The notes beneath the pieces are model-generated. The model had not been told where the DNA came from. It was given only the letters and a program-made list of their open reading frames with translations, and ran no database searches. Below, in pieces: positions 18,184 through 26,553 of a DNA stretch of 64,000 nt. Both the position numbers and the translations under genes were made by a program. Origin of the DNA: Silanimonas sp. (GTDB lineage Bacteria > Pseudomonadota > Gammaproteobacteria > Xanthomonadales > Xanthomonadaceae); NCBI RefSeq assembly GCF_027530345.1, contig NZ_JAPZQK010000022.1:121162-185161 (forward strand), written 5' to 3'. Numbering within the stretch: position 1 is the first letter of the stretch; each line of letters opens with the position of its first letter.

Positions 18184-20451
18184 ATGACGCCCGTGAGTTC
18201 CCGACCGCCCACCTACGACGAACTGCTGCGCTACACCCGCCGCTCGGTGGTGGAGCAGCTGTCGTCGCTCGTGCACGCGGTGCTGGGTAAGGCGGACGAC
18301 TGGATGTTCGACCTCGCTCAGAAGGAAGGTGAAGGCGCCGATCCGTTCGCGCGCTCGCCGCGCCTCGAGGCGATGAACACCCTGCGGAGCACGCGCGCCA
18401 CCATCGAGCGCCAGTTCGCCCGCCAGTACGAGGCCTTGTTCGACGAGTTGATCGAACCGAAGCAAGGCTCCGCCGATGGCCTTCGCCTCAGCCTGGTGGA
18501 AGAGCAGGAGCTTGAGCAGCAGCTCGCCTCCGACCTGATCGTGGAGGCGCTGCAGCGGGCCCACGGCCACTCGCTGGACGCGCTGGCCAAGGCACTGGCG
18601 AAGATCATGGGCGTCGAGTCGCTCGCGCCGCGCCAGAACCCGCTCAGCCCGCTGAATTTCGGCCACGCGCTGCACCGCGCGGTGCAGGGCATCGAACTGC
18701 CGAACATGCTGCAGGTGGTGCTCTACAAGTACTACGAGCGCGAGCTGCTGGCCCGCTTCAACGAAGTGCTCGATCCGCTGATGCAGCGCTTCATGGCGGC
18801 GGGCCTCGTGCCGCGCCAGGGCATCGGTCCCGGCGCTTCGATGCGTCCGGGCGGTGGAGCGGCGCGCCCCGGCAGTGCGCCGCCGCCGACGAATTCCGGC
18901 GCTGCGACGCCGTCTTCCGAGCACGACGCCGGGGGCTATGCGCAAGGCCACGGTCATGGACACGGCTACGGCCATGGCCACGGCCATGCGGCGCCGACGT
19001 CGCAGGAAGACGCCAACGTCTTCAGCCTGCTGCGTGAGATGCTCCGCGCCCTGCGCCCGCAGCCGTCCGGCGGCCCGGCCAGTGGCGCCGTGGGCCACGG
19101 CCTGCCCGAACGTCGCGCCCTGCAGACCACCGAGATGCTCTCGGTGCTCTCGCTGATGCAGACCGAAGTGCCGCCGTCCGTACTCGAGACCATGGAGCGC
19201 CACGAGGCCTCGCTCTCCGTCCTGTTGAAGCGAGACCTGCTCGAAAGCGCCCGCCGCATCGGCTTGTCGCCGGAGCAGGTGCGCATCAGCCCGGACGAAG
19301 AAGACGCGGTCGACCTCGTCGGCATGCTCTTCGACGTGCTGTTCGACGAACACGATTTCGAGCAGCGCGCGCGCAACCTCGTCAGCCGCCTCGTCGTGCC
19401 CTACGTCAAGGTGGCCCTGCTCGACCGCCAGATGTTCATGTACCGCACGCACCCGGCGCGCCGGCTGCTCAACGCGGTCACCGAAGCCTGCGAGGGCAAT
19501 GGCGGGCAGAGCGCGCACGAGCGCGAGATGCTCGGCAAGGCGGAGCAGGTCGTCGACACCCTCGTGGGGGATTTCAACGAAGACGTCGCCATCTTCGAGA
19601 CGCTCGAATCCGAGCTGCGCGGTTTCCTCGAGCAGCACCAGAAGCGCGTCGAGCTGGCCGAGAAGCGTGCCGCCGAGGCGCAGCGCGGGCAGGAGCGCCT
19701 CGAGCACGCCCGCGTCCAGGCCGGTGGCGAAGTGTCGAACCGCGTCGACGGCCGCAAGGTGCCGGCGGCGCTGCGGGAGTTCCTCGCACGCAGCTGGTCG
19801 CACCATCTTTCGCTCGTCGCGTTGCGCGAAGGCACCGAGTCGGTCGCCTGGTCGGCGGCCCTGTCGCTGGCCGACAAACTGCTCGACCTGCTGCCGGGCG
19901 GCAAGGCCGGGGGCATCAGCATTCCCACGGCGATGCAGGGCTTGAGCGCCGATCTCGTCGCCGTGCTCGGCAGCTCGGGCGTGCACGGTGATGCCGCCGA
20001 TGCGGTGATCAAGGCCATCGCTGACGGCGTCGAAGCCCAGCGCCGCGGCGACGCCGTGGCCGCGCAGCAGGCCGCCGCGGTGCTCCGCGTCGCCCCGGAG
20101 CCGCCGCCGCTGCCGCCCCAGCCGCGCCTGAAGATCGTCGGCGGCACCGATGCCGTTCCGGACTTCGATCCGGACGACCTCGCCCAGCTCCGCGACCTCA
20201 AGGTCGGCGACTGGATCAGCCTGGCCGGCGAAGACGAGAAGCTGGCCCCGGCCAAGCTGGCCTGGATCTCGCCCATCTCGAACCGCCTGATGTTCGTGAA
20301 CCGCCGCGGCGTCCGCATGCTGGTCGCCTCGGTCGAGGAACTGGGCGCCTTGAAGAAGCTCGGGAAGCTCCAGTTGCGCGACGCGCAGGGCGGCGCCTTC
20401 GAGGACGCCCTGCAGCGCATGGTCGGCCGGTTGAAGCAGGACATCGCCTGA
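18184..20451 (+). CDS. DUF1631 family protein
   Basis: Predicted 755 residues from ATG 18184 (MTPVSSRPPTYDELLRYTRR). The frame is open far upstream but that part is antisense to the nitroreductase gene. The body is mostly helical and matches the DUF1631 family, which is often misnamed thymidine phosphorylase; its role is not established. Residues about 205-255 are a Pro/Gly/Ala linker and about 256-270 a Gly-His repeat (GHGHGHGYGHGHGH), which could bind metal. A helix-rich segment around 470-520 is likely coiled coil (KRVELAEKRAAEAQRGQERL). The C-terminal 100 residues (LKVGDWISLAGEDEKLAPAK, KLAWISPISNRLMFVNRRGV) resemble a PilZ-like beta-barrel, suggesting cyclic di-GMP responsiveness. It stands alone, with no obvious operon partner. 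Confidence 0.83.
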   Translation: MTPVSSRPPTYDELLRYTRRSVVEQLSSLVHAVLGKADDWMFDLAQKEGEGADPFARSPRLEAMNTLRSTRATIERQFARQYEALFDELIEPKQGSADGLRLSLVEEQELEQQLASDLIVEALQRAHGHSLDALAKALAKIMGVESLAPRQNPLSPLNFGHALHRAVQGIELPNMLQVVLYKYYERELLARFNEVLDPLMQRFMAAGLVPRQGIGPGASMRPGGGAARPGSAPPPTNSGAATPSSEHDAGGYAQGHGHGHGYGHGHGHAAPTSQEDANVFSLLREMLRALRPQPSGGPASGAVGHGLPERRALQTTEMLSVLSLMQTEVPPSVLETMERHEASLSVLLKRDLLESARRIGLSPEQVRISPDEEDAVDLVGMLFDVLFDEHDFEQRARNLVSRLVVPYVKVALLDRQMFMYRTHPARRLLNAVTEACEGNGGQSAHEREMLGKAEQVVDTLVGDFNEDVAIFETLESELRGFLEQHQKRVELAEKRAAEAQRGQERLEHARVQAGGEVSNRVDGRKVPAALREFLARSWSHHLSLVALREGTESVAWSAALSLADKLLDLLPGGKAGGISIPTAMQGLSADLVAVLGSSGVHGDAADAVIKAIADGVEAQRRGDAVAAQQAAAVLRVAPEPPPLPPQPRLKIVGGTDAVPDFDPDDLAQLRDLKVGDWISLAGEDEKLAPAKLAWISPISNRLMFVNRRGVRMLVASVEELGALKKLGKLQLRDAQGGAFEDALQRMVGRLKQDIA

Positions 20452-20510
20452 GGCACGACAGCGCCTGAACCGTGGGCTAGCATCGGGGCTCCCTATTCGA
20501 GGACGCGCCG

Positions 20511-21608
20511 ATGCCGGTCACCGTGGTCTGCCTGAAGGAAACTGCCGCTGGCGAACGCCGCGTCGCGATCACCCCCGAAACGGCCAAGAAGCTCGCCGCC
20601 CTCGGTGCGCAGGTGCGCGTCGCCCGCGATGCCGGTGCTGACGCTGGATTCCCCGATGCCGCCTACGAGGCCGCCGGTGGCGCGGATGGCGCCACGGCGT
20701 TGGCCGAGGCCGATCTGCTGCTCTGCGTGCAGTCGCCCGATGCCGCCACCCTGTCGAAGCTGAAGCCCGGGGCCGTCGTCGTCGGCATGCTCGCCGCCCA
20801 TGCCCCCGGCGACCGCGAGGCCGCGCTGAAGGCGCGCGGCGCCATCGCCTTCGCCATGGAGAAGCTGCCCCGCACCACGCGCGCGCAGGCGATGGACGTG
20901 CTCAGCTCGCAGGCGGGCATGGCCGGCTACAAGGCCGTCCTGCTCGGCGCGCAGCTCGCGCCGCGCTTCTTCCCGATGCTCAGCACCGCGGCCGGGACGA
21001 TCCGTCCGTCGAAGGTGCTGGTCGTCGGCGCCGGCGTCGCCGGACTGCAGGCCATCGCCACGGCGCGCCGGCTCGGTGCGCAGGTGGAGGGTTTCGACGT
21101 GCGCCCGGAGACGCGCGAGCAGATCGAATCGCTCGGCGGCAAGTTCCTCGACCTCGGCGTGTCCGCCGCGGGCAGCGGCGGCTACGCGCGCGAGCTCAGC
21201 GCCGAGGAGCGCGCCCTGCAGCAGCAGCGCCTCGCCGACCACCTGAAGGGCATCGACGTGGTGGTGTGCACGGCCGCCGTGCCGGGCCGCGCCGCACCGA
21301 AGATCATCACCGCCGCGATGGTGGCCGGCATGAAGCCGGGCAGCGTGGTCGTCGATCTCGCCGCCGAGACCGGTGGCAACTGCGAGCTGACGACGCCGGG
21401 AGAGAACGTGCAGCACGGCGGCGTCACCGTCGCCGGCCCGCTCAACCTCGCCAGCAGCGGCGCCGTGCATGCCAGCGAGATGTACGCCCGCAACCTGCTG
21501 AACTTCGTCAGCCTGTTCCTCAAGGACGGCGCGATCACGCTCGACTGGAACGACGAGCTGATCGACAAGAGCTGCTGGGTGCGCGCCGAGGCCGCCGCGA
21601 CGGCCTGA
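20511..21608 (+). CDS. pntAA: NAD(P) transhydrogenase subunit alpha part 1 (NAD-binding dI)
   Basis: Predicted 365 residues forming the soluble NAD(H)-binding domain I of proton-translocating transhydrogenase. It begins MPVTVVCLKETAAGERRVAI, as alanine dehydrogenase/PntA N-termini do, and contains the mobile region MEKLPRTTRAQAMDVLSSQA and the dinucleotide fold VLVVGAGVAGLQAIATARRLGA. The sequence stops at NDELIDKSCWVRAEA without membrane helices, so this is the split three-gene form (PntAA, PntAB, PntB). Its membrane partner is not adjacent: about 2 kb of reverse-strand genes separate it from pntAB at 23650. Confidence 0.93.
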   Translation: MPVTVVCLKETAAGERRVAITPETAKKLAALGAQVRVARDAGADAGFPDAAYEAAGGADGATALAEADLLLCVQSPDAATLSKLKPGAVVVGMLAAHAPGDREAALKARGAIAFAMEKLPRTTRAQAMDVLSSQAGMAGYKAVLLGAQLAPRFFPMLSTAAGTIRPSKVLVVGAGVAGLQAIATARRLGAQVEGFDVRPETREQIESLGGKFLDLGVSAAGSGGYARELSAEERALQQQRLADHLKGIDVVVCTAAVPGRAAPKIITAAMVAGMKPGSVVVDLAAETGGNCELTTPGENVQHGGVTVAGPLNLASSGAVHASEMYARNLLNFVSLFLKDGAITLDWNDELIDKSCWVRAEAAATA

Positions 21609-21629
21609 CCGGCGTTTCCGGCCCGTCGC

Positions 21630-22073
21630 TCAGCGCGGCGGGTCGTTGGCGGGCGGCGGCGCCACGCCGGGGCCGCCGGCCTCCAGCCATGCCCGCCGTT
21701 GCGCGGGGCTCAGCGATTCCCAGGTGCGACGGGCCGCGTCCCGCTCGGCGGGCGGCAGGGACTGGAAGCGCCGCCAGACCTCCCGCAAGCGGACACGTTG
21801 TTCCGGATCGGCTTGGCGGAAGCGCTCGGCACCGGCCCGCGCGAGGCGCTTCTGCTCCGGTGTCAGGCTGGCCCAGAAGCGGGCGCGATCGAGGTAGCGC
21901 TGCTGCTGTTCGGGCGTGGCGCGCTCCCAGCGCTCCCGTGTCGGCTCGATGAGTGCCGCCCGGTCCGCCTCGGAGAGCGACTCCCACGAACGCGCCGCGG
22001 GCGCCTGCGCCGAGGCGACGGCCGCCGTTCCGGCGGCGAGGATCAGGAAGCTTAGGGCGAGGGTCCGGGTCAT
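21630..22073 (-). CDS. DUF3106 domain protein, exported
   Basis: Predicted 147 residues with a signal peptide (LALSFLILAAGTAAVASAQA). The mature part is built from short repeats of the DUF3106 type: WESLSEADRAALIEPTRERW, then RFWASLTPEQKRLARAGAER, then FQSLPPAERDAARRTWESLS, each pairing an aromatic-x-x-L-(S/T/P)-x-x-(E/D/Q) motif with a helix. It ends in a Pro-rich tail. The order ECF sigma factor, DUF3619-like protein, DUF3106 protein recurs in beta- and gammaproteobacteria. Its start overlaps the preceding gene's stop by 4 bases, so it is probably the last gene of that operon. Confidence 0.85.
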   Translation of the reverse strand: MTRTLALSFLILAAGTAAVASAQAPAARSWESLSEADRAALIEPTRERWERATPEQQQRYLDRARFWASLTPEQKRLARAGAERFRQADPEQRVRLREVWRRFQSLPPAERDAARRTWESLSPAQRRAWLEAGGPGVAPPPANDPPR

Positions 22074-22549
22074 AGCGTGAGTCCTTCATGCGGGCCTGCG
22101 GCGGGCGGGGCCAGGGGGTCGTTGGGGCTGGCCGCGTCGTCCGGCACGGTGGCGAGCCAAGCGTAGAACTCGGCGTCGTCCTCGAGTTCCACCAGGGCGG
22201 TATCGGCGAAACGCGCGGCCTCGGCGGCCCCGGCGTCTAGGGCCATGGGCGCGCCGGGATCGGCCTGCGGCACCGTCGCCGGGGTCGAGGCGGCCATGCC
22301 GTCCGAGCCCGCCGGCAGCGCGGGGGCGGGCCCATCGGTTCGCGGCAACCACAGCACCACGGCCAGTGCCGCGGTGGCGACGCCGCTGGCCGGCCACCAC
22401 CAAGCCCGCCGAGATCGCGTCGGCATCGTCGTGATCGCCTCGCGACGCCGGGCACGCAGTGCCGTGGCCGTGGCGCCGTCGAGCGCCTCGACCTGGGCAT
22501 CGAAAAGGGCACGGGCCTGAGGCAGGCGGCCGTCGTCGGGGGTGTTCAT
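22070..22549 (-). CDS. DUF3619-like single-pass membrane protein, possible anti-sigma factor
   Basis: Predicted 159 residues from ATG 22549, which overlaps the sigma-factor stop in an ATGA junction. The N-terminal cytoplasmic part (RLPQARALFDAQVEALDGAT, then LRARRREAI) matches the DUF3619 pattern. One membrane segment follows (WWWPASGVATAALAVVLWLP, about residues 50-69), then a Pro/Ala-rich periplasmic part and an acidic segment (ALVELEDDAEFYAWLATVPD). Position, topology and translational coupling to an ECF sigma factor suggest anti-sigma activity, but no ZAS zinc motif is present, so this is inference. Confidence 0.72.
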   Translation of the reverse strand: MNTPDDGRLPQARALFDAQVEALDGATATALRARRREAITTMPTRSRRAWWWPASGVATAALAVVLWLPRTDGPAPALPAGSDGMAASTPATVPQADPGAPMALDAGAAEAARFADTALVELEDDAEFYAWLATVPDDAASPNDPLAPPAAGPHEGLTL

Positions 22550-23118
22550 CGCCAATCGTCCAGTTGGGTCCGCAGCGCGGCCTGCGCGCGGAACAGGTGG
22601 GTTTTCACCGAACCCTCGGTACAGCCCATCGCGGCGGCGGTCTCGCCGCCGGAGAGCCCCTGCAGCTCACGCAGCAGGAAGGCCTCGCGCTGGCGCCGCG
22701 GCAGGGCGCGCAGGGCTTGGCCCAGCGCCTTCCAAGCGCGCTGCCGCTCGTCGGCTTCGGCCGGGCCGGGCGCCGTGTCGGCGATCTGGGCCATCGGGTC
22801 CTCGGCCTCCTCCTCGTCGCGCACGCCGAAGACGGCGAGCACGCGGCGGCGCACGGTGTTGCGGCGGTGCCGGTCGGTAATCCGGCTGCGCAGCACGCTG
22901 AAGAACAGCGCCGGCCATTCCGATTGCGGACGGTCGCGGTAGCCGAGGAAGGCGATCATCGCGTCCTGCACGGCGTCCAGCGCGTCCTCGCGGTGCCCGA
23001 GCGCCAGCTCGGCCATCCGGAACGCGCGGCGCTCGACGCTGGCGAGGAAGCCGTCGAGCGCCATCTCCGGCGGGGCCGCGTTCGGGCTCAAGGGGCGTGC
23101 GGGTCCGTGGCCATCCAT
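22546..23118 (-). CDS. ECF RNA polymerase sigma factor
   Basis: Predicted 190 residues. Region 2 is visible as FRMAELALGHREDALDAVQD, including the core-binding D-A-V-Q-D-A motif, then WPALFFSVLRSRITDRHRRN. Region 4 has the helix-turn-helix RQREAFLLRELQGLSGGETA followed by MGCTEGSVKTHLFRAQAALR. The acidic linker EEEAEDPMAQIADTAPGPAE lies between them. ATG 23118 has no clear ribosome-binding site; ATG 23064 (MALDGFLASVERR) is an alternative. It leads an overlapping operon with the DUF3619-like and DUF3106 genes, placed in reverse orientation inside the transhydrogenase locus. Confidence 0.9.
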   Translation of the reverse strand: MDGHGPARPLSPNAAPPEMALDGFLASVERRAFRMAELALGHREDALDAVQDAMIAFLGYRDRPQSEWPALFFSVLRSRITDRHRRNTVRRRVLAVFGVRDEEEAEDPMAQIADTAPGPAEADERQRAWKALGQALRALPRRQREAFLLRELQGLSGGETAAAMGCTEGSVKTHLFRAQAALRTQLDDWR

Positions 23119-23172
23119 GGGGACGATAACGCAGCGGTTCGCATTCGGTTGACGGGAGAGAGGACGGAAAGC

Positions 23173-23502
23173 TCAGCCGCGACGGCCCTGGCGGCGCTGG
23201 CCGATCCGGTCGGCCCGGCGCTCGAGCCGGTCGCCGCGGGCGTCGAGCCGGCCATCGATGCGGTCGCCGCGGTCATCGAGGCGGTCGGCGCGGTGCTCGT
23301 GGCCGCGGGCGTCGGCCACGTCCGCGCGATGGTCGAGGCGCCCGTCGATGCGGTCACCGCGGGCGTCGAGGCGGTGGTCGACGCGATCGCCGCGGGCTTC
23401 CCAACGGTCGGCGACGGGGCCGGTCGCGTGCGCGGAAGCGGCGGACGCTGCGATGAGGAAGGCGGTGGCGAGGGCGACGCGGGAGAGGGCGGAATGGCGC
23501 AT
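23173..23502 (-). CDS. Exported protein of 11-residue Asp/Arg repeats
   Basis: Predicted 109 residues from ATG 23502, with GGAG about 8 bases upstream. A signal peptide (LATAFLIAASAASAHA) is followed by roughly seven copies of an 11-residue unit, for example RWEARGDRVDH, RLDARGDRIDG, RLDHRADVADA, RLDARGDRLER. Hydrophobic residues recur in hendecad spacing, so a coiled coil with a strongly charged surface is expected. The 33-base repeat is visible in the DNA. It lies 54 bases upstream of the sigma-factor gene on the same strand and may be part of that envelope-stress unit. No named family is recognised. Confidence 0.7.
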   Translation of the reverse strand: MRHSALSRVALATAFLIAASAASAHATGPVADRWEARGDRVDHRLDARGDRIDGRLDHRADVADARGHEHRADRLDDRGDRIDGRLDARGDRLERRADRIGQRRQGRRG

Positions 23503-23649
23503 GGCGGGGCTCCGGGATGACGGCGGTTGCCGTGTCCGCCATAACGCCATGCCATCCCCGCGCGTTGACCGCTCGCAGGTGATGTTCATCCCGTGGTTAA
23601 GATGGGGCCCGGGACAGGAGCCCATCGGGCTCGCCACATGGGGAAACGG

Positions 23650-23937
23650 ATGGACGGGTTCGTCGCGCTGTATATCGTCATGCTGGCCGCGTTTTGCGGC
23701 CATGAAATCATCTCGAGGGTGCCGGTGATCCTGCACACGCCGCTGATGTCGGGATCGAACTTCGTCCACGGCATCGTCGTCGTCGGCGCCATGGTCGCTC
23801 TGGCCCATGCCGACACCACCACCGAGCGCGTGATCGGCTTTCTCGCCGTGCTGCTCGGCGCCGGCAATGCCGTCGGCGGTTACGTGGTGACCGAGCGCAT
23901 GCTCGAGATGTTCAAGTCGAGCAAGGGAGGCGCGTAA
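23650..23937 (+). CDS. pntAB: NAD(P) transhydrogenase subunit alpha part 2 (membrane dII)
   Basis: Predicted 95 residues from ATG 23650 (MDGFVALYIVMLAAFCGHEI), chosen because the family starts this way and GGGGA precedes it; ATG 23638 would add four residues. Three to four membrane helices are visible (VALYIVMLAAFCGHEI, FVHGIVVVGAMVALAHA, VIGFLAVLLGAGNAVGGYVV), and the helix with SRVPVILHTPLMSG is the conserved dII segment of the proton channel. Its stop shares an A with the pntB start (TAATG). It is separated from pntAA by the sigma-factor block, so it needs its own promoter in 23503-23649. Confidence 0.92.
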   Translation: MDGFVALYIVMLAAFCGHEIISRVPVILHTPLMSGSNFVHGIVVVGAMVALAHADTTTERVIGFLAVLLGAGNAVGGYVVTERMLEMFKSSKGGA

Positions 23938-25388
23938 TGGACAACCTGCTCGACCTGCTGGCCAAGGCCAGCTACTTCGTCGCCGCGGTGCTGTTCATCG
24001 TCGGCCTCAAGCGCATGTCTTCGCCGGTGACCGCGCGGCGCGGCATCCAGTGGGCCGGCGTCGGCATGGTGCTCGCCACGCTGGTCACCTTCGTCGCGCC
24101 CACCACTTGGGGCTCGCACGGCGTCGACCCGATCAACCTCGGCCTGATGCTGCTGGCGCTGGTGCTGAGCGCCGTGTTCTGGGTGTGGGGCAAGCGCGTG
24201 CCGCTCACCGACATGCCGCAGATGGTCGCCATCTTCAACGGCATGGGCGGCGGTTCCGCGGCGGCCATCGGCGCCGCGGCGCTGGTGAGCGCCTCGGGCC
24301 ACACCGGCACCTGCGACGCCACGTCGATGGCGGACCACGCCTGCCTGAGCCCGACCATGACGGTGCTCGCGGTCGTTGGCGCGCTGATCGGCGCGATCTC
24401 GTTCTCGGGCTCGGTGATCGCCTGGGCCAAGCTCGACGGCCGCATGGACAAGCGCTACACCTTTCCGGCGCAGCAGATGGTCAATGCCGCGCTGATGGCG
24501 GGCGCGGTGCTGAGCGGCGTGCTGCTCGTGCTTCAGCCGACGCCGGCGATCCTCGTCATCGCGATCTTCTTCGCTCTCGCCCTGATCGTCGGCATCGCGA
24601 TGACGCTGCCGATCGGCGGCGCCGACATGCCGGTGGTGATCTCGCTCTACAACGCCCTGACTGGCCTTGCGGTGGCCTTCGAAGGCTACGTGCTGCAGAA
24701 CGAGGCGTTGATGATCGCCGGCATGGTGGTCGGCGCGGCGGGCATGCTGCTCACCCAGCTGATGGCGAAGGCGATGAACCGCTCGCTCGCCAGCGTGCTG
24801 TTCGGCAGCTTCGGCGCCACCGGCGAAGCGCAGGCGATCAGCGGTTCGCAGAAGCCCATCGAGGCCAGCGACGTGGCCGCGATGATGGCCTACGCCGAGC
24901 GCGTGGTGATCGTTCCGGGCTACGGCATGGCCGTGGCGCAGGCCCAGCACAAGGTGTGGGAGCTCACCCAGGCGCTGCAGAAGCGCGGCGTGCAGGTGAA
25001 GTTCGCCATCCATCCGGTCGCGGGGCGCATGCCCGGCCACATGAACGTGCTGCTCGCCGAGGCTGGCGTGCCCTACGACATCATCGCCGACATGGACGAC
25101 ATCAACCCGGAGTTCCCGATCACCGACGTGGCCCTGGTGATCGGGGCCAACGACGTGGTGAACCCGGTGGCCAAGACCGACCCGGCTTCGCCGATCTACG
25201 GCATGCCGATCCTCGATGTCTCGCTGGCGCGCAACGTGATCGTCGTGAAGCGCGGCAAGGGCACCGGCTTCGCCGGCATCGAGAACGCGCTCTTCTACGC
25301 CGACAACGCGCGGATGCTTTACGGCGATGCGAGCGGAGCGATCGCCAAGCTCATCGGCGGCATGAAGGAACTCGACGGCGGCCATTGA
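23937..25388 (+). CDS. pntB: NAD(P) transhydrogenase subunit beta
   Basis: Predicted 483 residues, normal for PntB. The N-terminal 270 residues hold the membrane domain with about eight or nine helices (YFVAAVLFIVGLKRMSSPVT, NGMGGGSAAAIGAAALVSAS). The C-terminal 180 residues are the NADP-binding domain III, with VVIVPGYGMAVAQAQHKVWE, FAIHPVAGRMPGHMNVLLAE and LVIGANDVVNPVAKTDP. The enzyme couples proton entry to reduction of NADP by NADH. It is translationally coupled to pntAB. Confidence 0.95.
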   Translation: MDNLLDLLAKASYFVAAVLFIVGLKRMSSPVTARRGIQWAGVGMVLATLVTFVAPTTWGSHGVDPINLGLMLLALVLSAVFWVWGKRVPLTDMPQMVAIFNGMGGGSAAAIGAAALVSASGHTGTCDATSMADHACLSPTMTVLAVVGALIGAISFSGSVIAWAKLDGRMDKRYTFPAQQMVNAALMAGAVLSGVLLVLQPTPAILVIAIFFALALIVGIAMTLPIGGADMPVVISLYNALTGLAVAFEGYVLQNEALMIAGMVVGAAGMLLTQLMAKAMNRSLASVLFGSFGATGEAQAISGSQKPIEASDVAAMMAYAERVVIVPGYGMAVAQAQHKVWELTQALQKRGVQVKFAIHPVAGRMPGHMNVLLAEAGVPYDIIADMDDINPEFPITDVALVIGANDVVNPVAKTDPASPIYGMPILDVSLARNVIVVKRGKGTGFAGIENALFYADNARMLYGDASGAIAKLIGGMKELDGGH

Positions 25389-25407
25389 GCCGCCGCGTCG
25401 CGCGCGA

Positions 25408-25836
25408 TCAGCGGTTCCACCACAGCGTCAGCGCCACGGCCGCAGCCAGCCACGCGAGGTTGCCGAGCCCCAGCCAGGGCTCGGCGATCACGCCGAACAG
25501 CACCGGCCCCAAGCGCAATGCCGACTCCCAGGGCAGCAGGCCGAACGCCGGGCCGACCACGCCGGCGGCCATCAGCCACAGGCTCGCGGCGGTGGCGAGC
25601 CCGAGGAAGGCCAGCGCCCAGGCGGCGCGACCCCGGCCGGCCGGCACCCGCAGCAGGGACAGCAGCACGCTGGCATCCGCCGCCACGATCACGGCCATCC
25701 AGGCGGCGGGCGCGTCGAACCACAGGGCCACCGCGCCCCACAGCGCCACGATCAGCGGCAGGGCCAGCGCGAGTGCGAGGCAGGCCCCGAGATGCCGGGG
25801 CGGCTGAATGGGCGGGTTGGCGACAGCAGTGTTCAA
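25408..25836 (-). CDS. Small integral membrane protein of unknown function
   Basis: Predicted 142 residues from TTG 25836 (LNTAVANPPIQPPRHLG); a GTG at 25884 would add 16 residues rich in Arg and Cys. Neither start has a clear ribosome-binding site. Four hydrophobic segments are evident: LALALALPLIVALWGAVALW, WMAVIVAADASVLLSLL, WALAFLGLATAASLWLMAAG and LAWLAAAVALTLWW. It is convergent with pntB and divergent from sufT. No family is recognised. Confidence 0.6.
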   Translation of the reverse strand: MNTAVANPPIQPPRHLGACLALALALPLIVALWGAVALWFDAPAAWMAVIVAADASVLLSLLRVPAGRGRAAWALAFLGLATAASLWLMAAGVVGPAFGLLPWESALRLGPVLFGVIAEPWLGLGNLAWLAAAVALTLWWNR

Positions 25837-25970
25837 GCGGGACGGCCGGAGAGGGCAGGGCTGCGCAGCGTAGCGGCATGGCACGGGCCGCGCCGTGTCT
25901 TCGCGACGCCCTCGCGCCGATTCCCGCCAGCCCGGTAGAATTAGCCCCGATTTGGTCCTGATTCCCGCCG

Positions 25971-26522
25971 ATGTACAGCCGCTCCAGCGAACCCGTCAGC
26001 TTCTCCCGTGATTGCACCGTGGTTCTGGTGCCGCAGGGCGAGCGCGTCACGTTGCCGGCAGGCAGCGTCGGCTACATCACACAAGCGCTCGGCGGCTCGT
26101 TCACCGTGTTCGTCGAAGGCAACCTGTTCCGCATCGCCGGCGAAGACGCCGACGCGATCGGCAAGGAGGCCCCGGAAGCGCTCGCGCTGTCCGAGGATGC
26201 GGGCGACGACGAGGTCGAGAAGCTCGTGTGGGAGCAACTGCGGACCTGCTTCGACCCCGAGATCCCGGTGAACATCGTCGAACTGGGTCTCGTCTACACG
26301 GTGGAGCTCGGCCGTCGCGACGACGGCGAACGCAAGGTCGACGTGCGCATGACGCTGACGGCGCCCGCCTGCGGCATGGGCGACATCCTCGTCGACGACG
26401 TGCGCAGCAAGGTCGAACGCATCCCGACGGTGGTCGAGGCCGATGTCGAACTCGTGTTCGATCCGCCGTGGAACCAGTCGATGATGTCGGAAGCCGCGAA
26501 GCTCGAAACCGGGATGCTGTGA
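25971..26522 (+). CDS. sufT: Iron-sulfur cluster assembly protein SufT
   Basis: Predicted 183 residues. The N-terminal part (RDCTVVLVPQGERVTLPAGS) and the MIP18/DUF59 domain (EKLVWEQLRTCFDPEIPVNI, then LTAPACGMGDILVDDVRSKV with the conserved Cys) define SufT, a maturation factor that helps insert clusters under high Fe-S demand. The ending DPPWNQSMMSEAAKLETGML is characteristic. In related genomes sufT is often near suf genes; here it stands alone, beside corA. TAGAAT at 25936-25941 could be a -10 box, but no convincing -35 is seen. Confidence 0.9.
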   Translation: MYSRSSEPVSFSRDCTVVLVPQGERVTLPAGSVGYITQALGGSFTVFVEGNLFRIAGEDADAIGKEAPEALALSEDAGDDEVEKLVWEQLRTCFDPEIPVNIVELGLVYTVELGRRDDGERKVDVRMTLTAPACGMGDILVDDVRSKVERIPTVVEADVELVFDPPWNQSMMSEAAKLETGML

Positions 26523-26553
26523 CGCACGGCCGGCGGGTGGCTCGAACCGCCGC

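Noticed and set aside
22459..23520. Plus-strand frame of 353 residues opposite the ECF sigma factor and repeat protein.
   Set aside because: The minus-strand genes have clear sigma-factor domains and overlapping junctions; the plus-strand translation has no recognisable motif.
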